Origin: Stercorarius parasiticus
Lineage: Eukaryota; Chordata; Aves; Charadriiformes; Stercorariidae
Length of the DNA: 64,000 bases
Reading direction: 5' to 3'
Assembly: GCA_013396915.1 (NCBI GenBank)
Contig: VWZL01000267.1
Location: forward strand, 696,944-760,943
Each line of letters starts with the position of its first letter. Positions within the stretch are counted from its first letter, which is position 1. Shown here in pieces: positions 63,059-64,000 of the stretch. The notes beneath the pieces were generated by a model. That model did no database searches. It was not told the DNA's origin and was given only the letters and a program-made list of their open reading frames with translations. Both the position numbers and the translations under genes were made by a program.

Positions 63059-64000
63059 ATGGGTTATATCAGACCAGTCATGACAAAAGACCAAGGGTTT
63101 TTTATTTTCTTATTATGGAGTAGCACCTTGCTCCACTGAGTCTTCTCAATGACTTCTGCGACCCTACTGCATGGTAACTGTTTCTACCAAAGCAGAGTAA
63201 GGATTGGTGGTATCTTCATTGGCTTGTGGAACAGGAAACCACTCAGCTTTTAAAGAAAGTACAGGTCCCATGAATTCATTTCCTGACAGAACCACAGAAC
63301 TTTGTGATGGTGTTTTGCCCATCTCTGATGGGATATTTCACCGGTCAGTTTGCTGAGGTAGCAGCAGTCAACAGTTTAATATTATTAAAAACTTCATTGA
63401 TTGAAATACAGGCTCAGAGTAAGGACTCAACCAGCAGAAACAGTCTTCAGCCTACTTACCTTCCTCAAAACAAACCCTTTTTTCCTACATACAATTCCAA
63501 CTGCATTAATCCCTACGCAGTAATCTTCTCCAGAGTCCAGATAAAAGTTCAATGTTTAGATGCTCCTAACAGCTGATACTACCATCCCTTTAAGGGCACA
63601 GTCAGAAAACTGGAGAAACAAACCACACCAGCCAGATTCCCCCTCATGAGAAACACCTCCACATTTTCAAATGCTAAATCAGTTCACGTTTAAAAATTCA
63701 TTATCCTTCAGAAAGAAAAAGCAAAGGACGACAAACCAGCAACTTTGGAAAGCATCACAGTCAACAGTAATGATGCTACAAATGGTCTCTCAGAGTACTG
63801 ACATAATGGAAGAACCCTGGTCACTCTCTGTGGAATAATTACTAAATTGGCCAAGAATACAAAAGTACAGCATTGTTCACACATTAACGAAAGTCATAAA
63901 ATCAAGAGGCTTCTGAGGTAGAGTACAGCCGCAGCTGGCACATGAAGAATGCAACATCTGCGATTCCCTGTACAAGGTTATTTGCGAAACTACACGAGGG
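63059..64000. other. unique DNA, nothing identified
   Basis: I see no repeat family or gene. The open frame at 63304-63576 has no family or splice context that I can support. Confidence 0.5.

Noticed and set aside
62528..63083. 163- and 94-codon plus-strand frames
   Set aside because: They lie within the LTR-like GC-rich block and show no retroviral or host protein motif.
1..64000. tRNA genes, CRISPR arrays, bacterial operons or viral coding regions
   Set aside because: No tRNA-like T-loop or anticodon arm, no regularly spaced repeats with unique spacers, and no retroviral gag, pol or env reading frames were found.

Overview
The window looks like a bird nuclear genome. It contains nine fragments of CR1-family LINEs, several with the avian 3' tip (the ATAGAATCATAGAATCACAG type, read on the complementary strand). 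It also contains a complete 600-bp solo LTR of a type I recognise from bird genomes. Most of the window is AT-rich single-copy DNA with no gene-dense structure, no operons and no ribosome binding sites. Nearly all ATG-to-stop open frames are 60-160 codons long, overlap on both strands and match no family I recognise. I read the window as intergenic and/or long-intron DNA and name no host gene.

Layout. 1-11.6 kb: unique sequence with a few splice-flanked open segments on the minus strand (369-465, 5107-5217, 6427-6548, 6871-6951, 7099-7164). 11.66-12.3 kb: a CR1 fragment whose ORF2 part is inverted relative to its 3' end. 17.8-18.2 kb: a CR1 fragment with readable ORF2 C-terminus. 19.97-20.06 kb: another splice-flanked open segment, followed by a CA microsatellite at 20.8 kb. 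22.56-23.16 kb: the solo LTR with a 5-bp target-site duplication. 24.4 kb: a homeobox-motif-rich block. 27.06 kb: a CR1 tail. 35.0-35.2 kb: an old, decayed CR1/L2/L3-like reverse-transcriptase relic. 36.6, 41.2 and 41.9 kb: further CR1 tails. 40.8 kb: a 90-bp splice-flanked segment. 49.7-50.05 kb: a four-copy minisatellite of about 73 bp. 56.8 kb: a CR1 tail. 62.5-63.1 kb: a second, less certain LTR-like element containing an internal repeat of about 50 bp.

The firm annotation is the transposable elements and simple repeats. The seven minus-strand splice-flanked segments are possible pieces of a long minus-strand gene. Several share compatible reading phase, but short open segments with splice-like borders arise often by chance in 64 kb, so they carry low confidence. 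I found no tRNA, rRNA, CRISPR array or complete protein-coding gene, and no clear novel biological system. The most informative structures are the 5'-inverted CR1, the intact solo LTR, the old LINE relic and the phase-compatible open segments.
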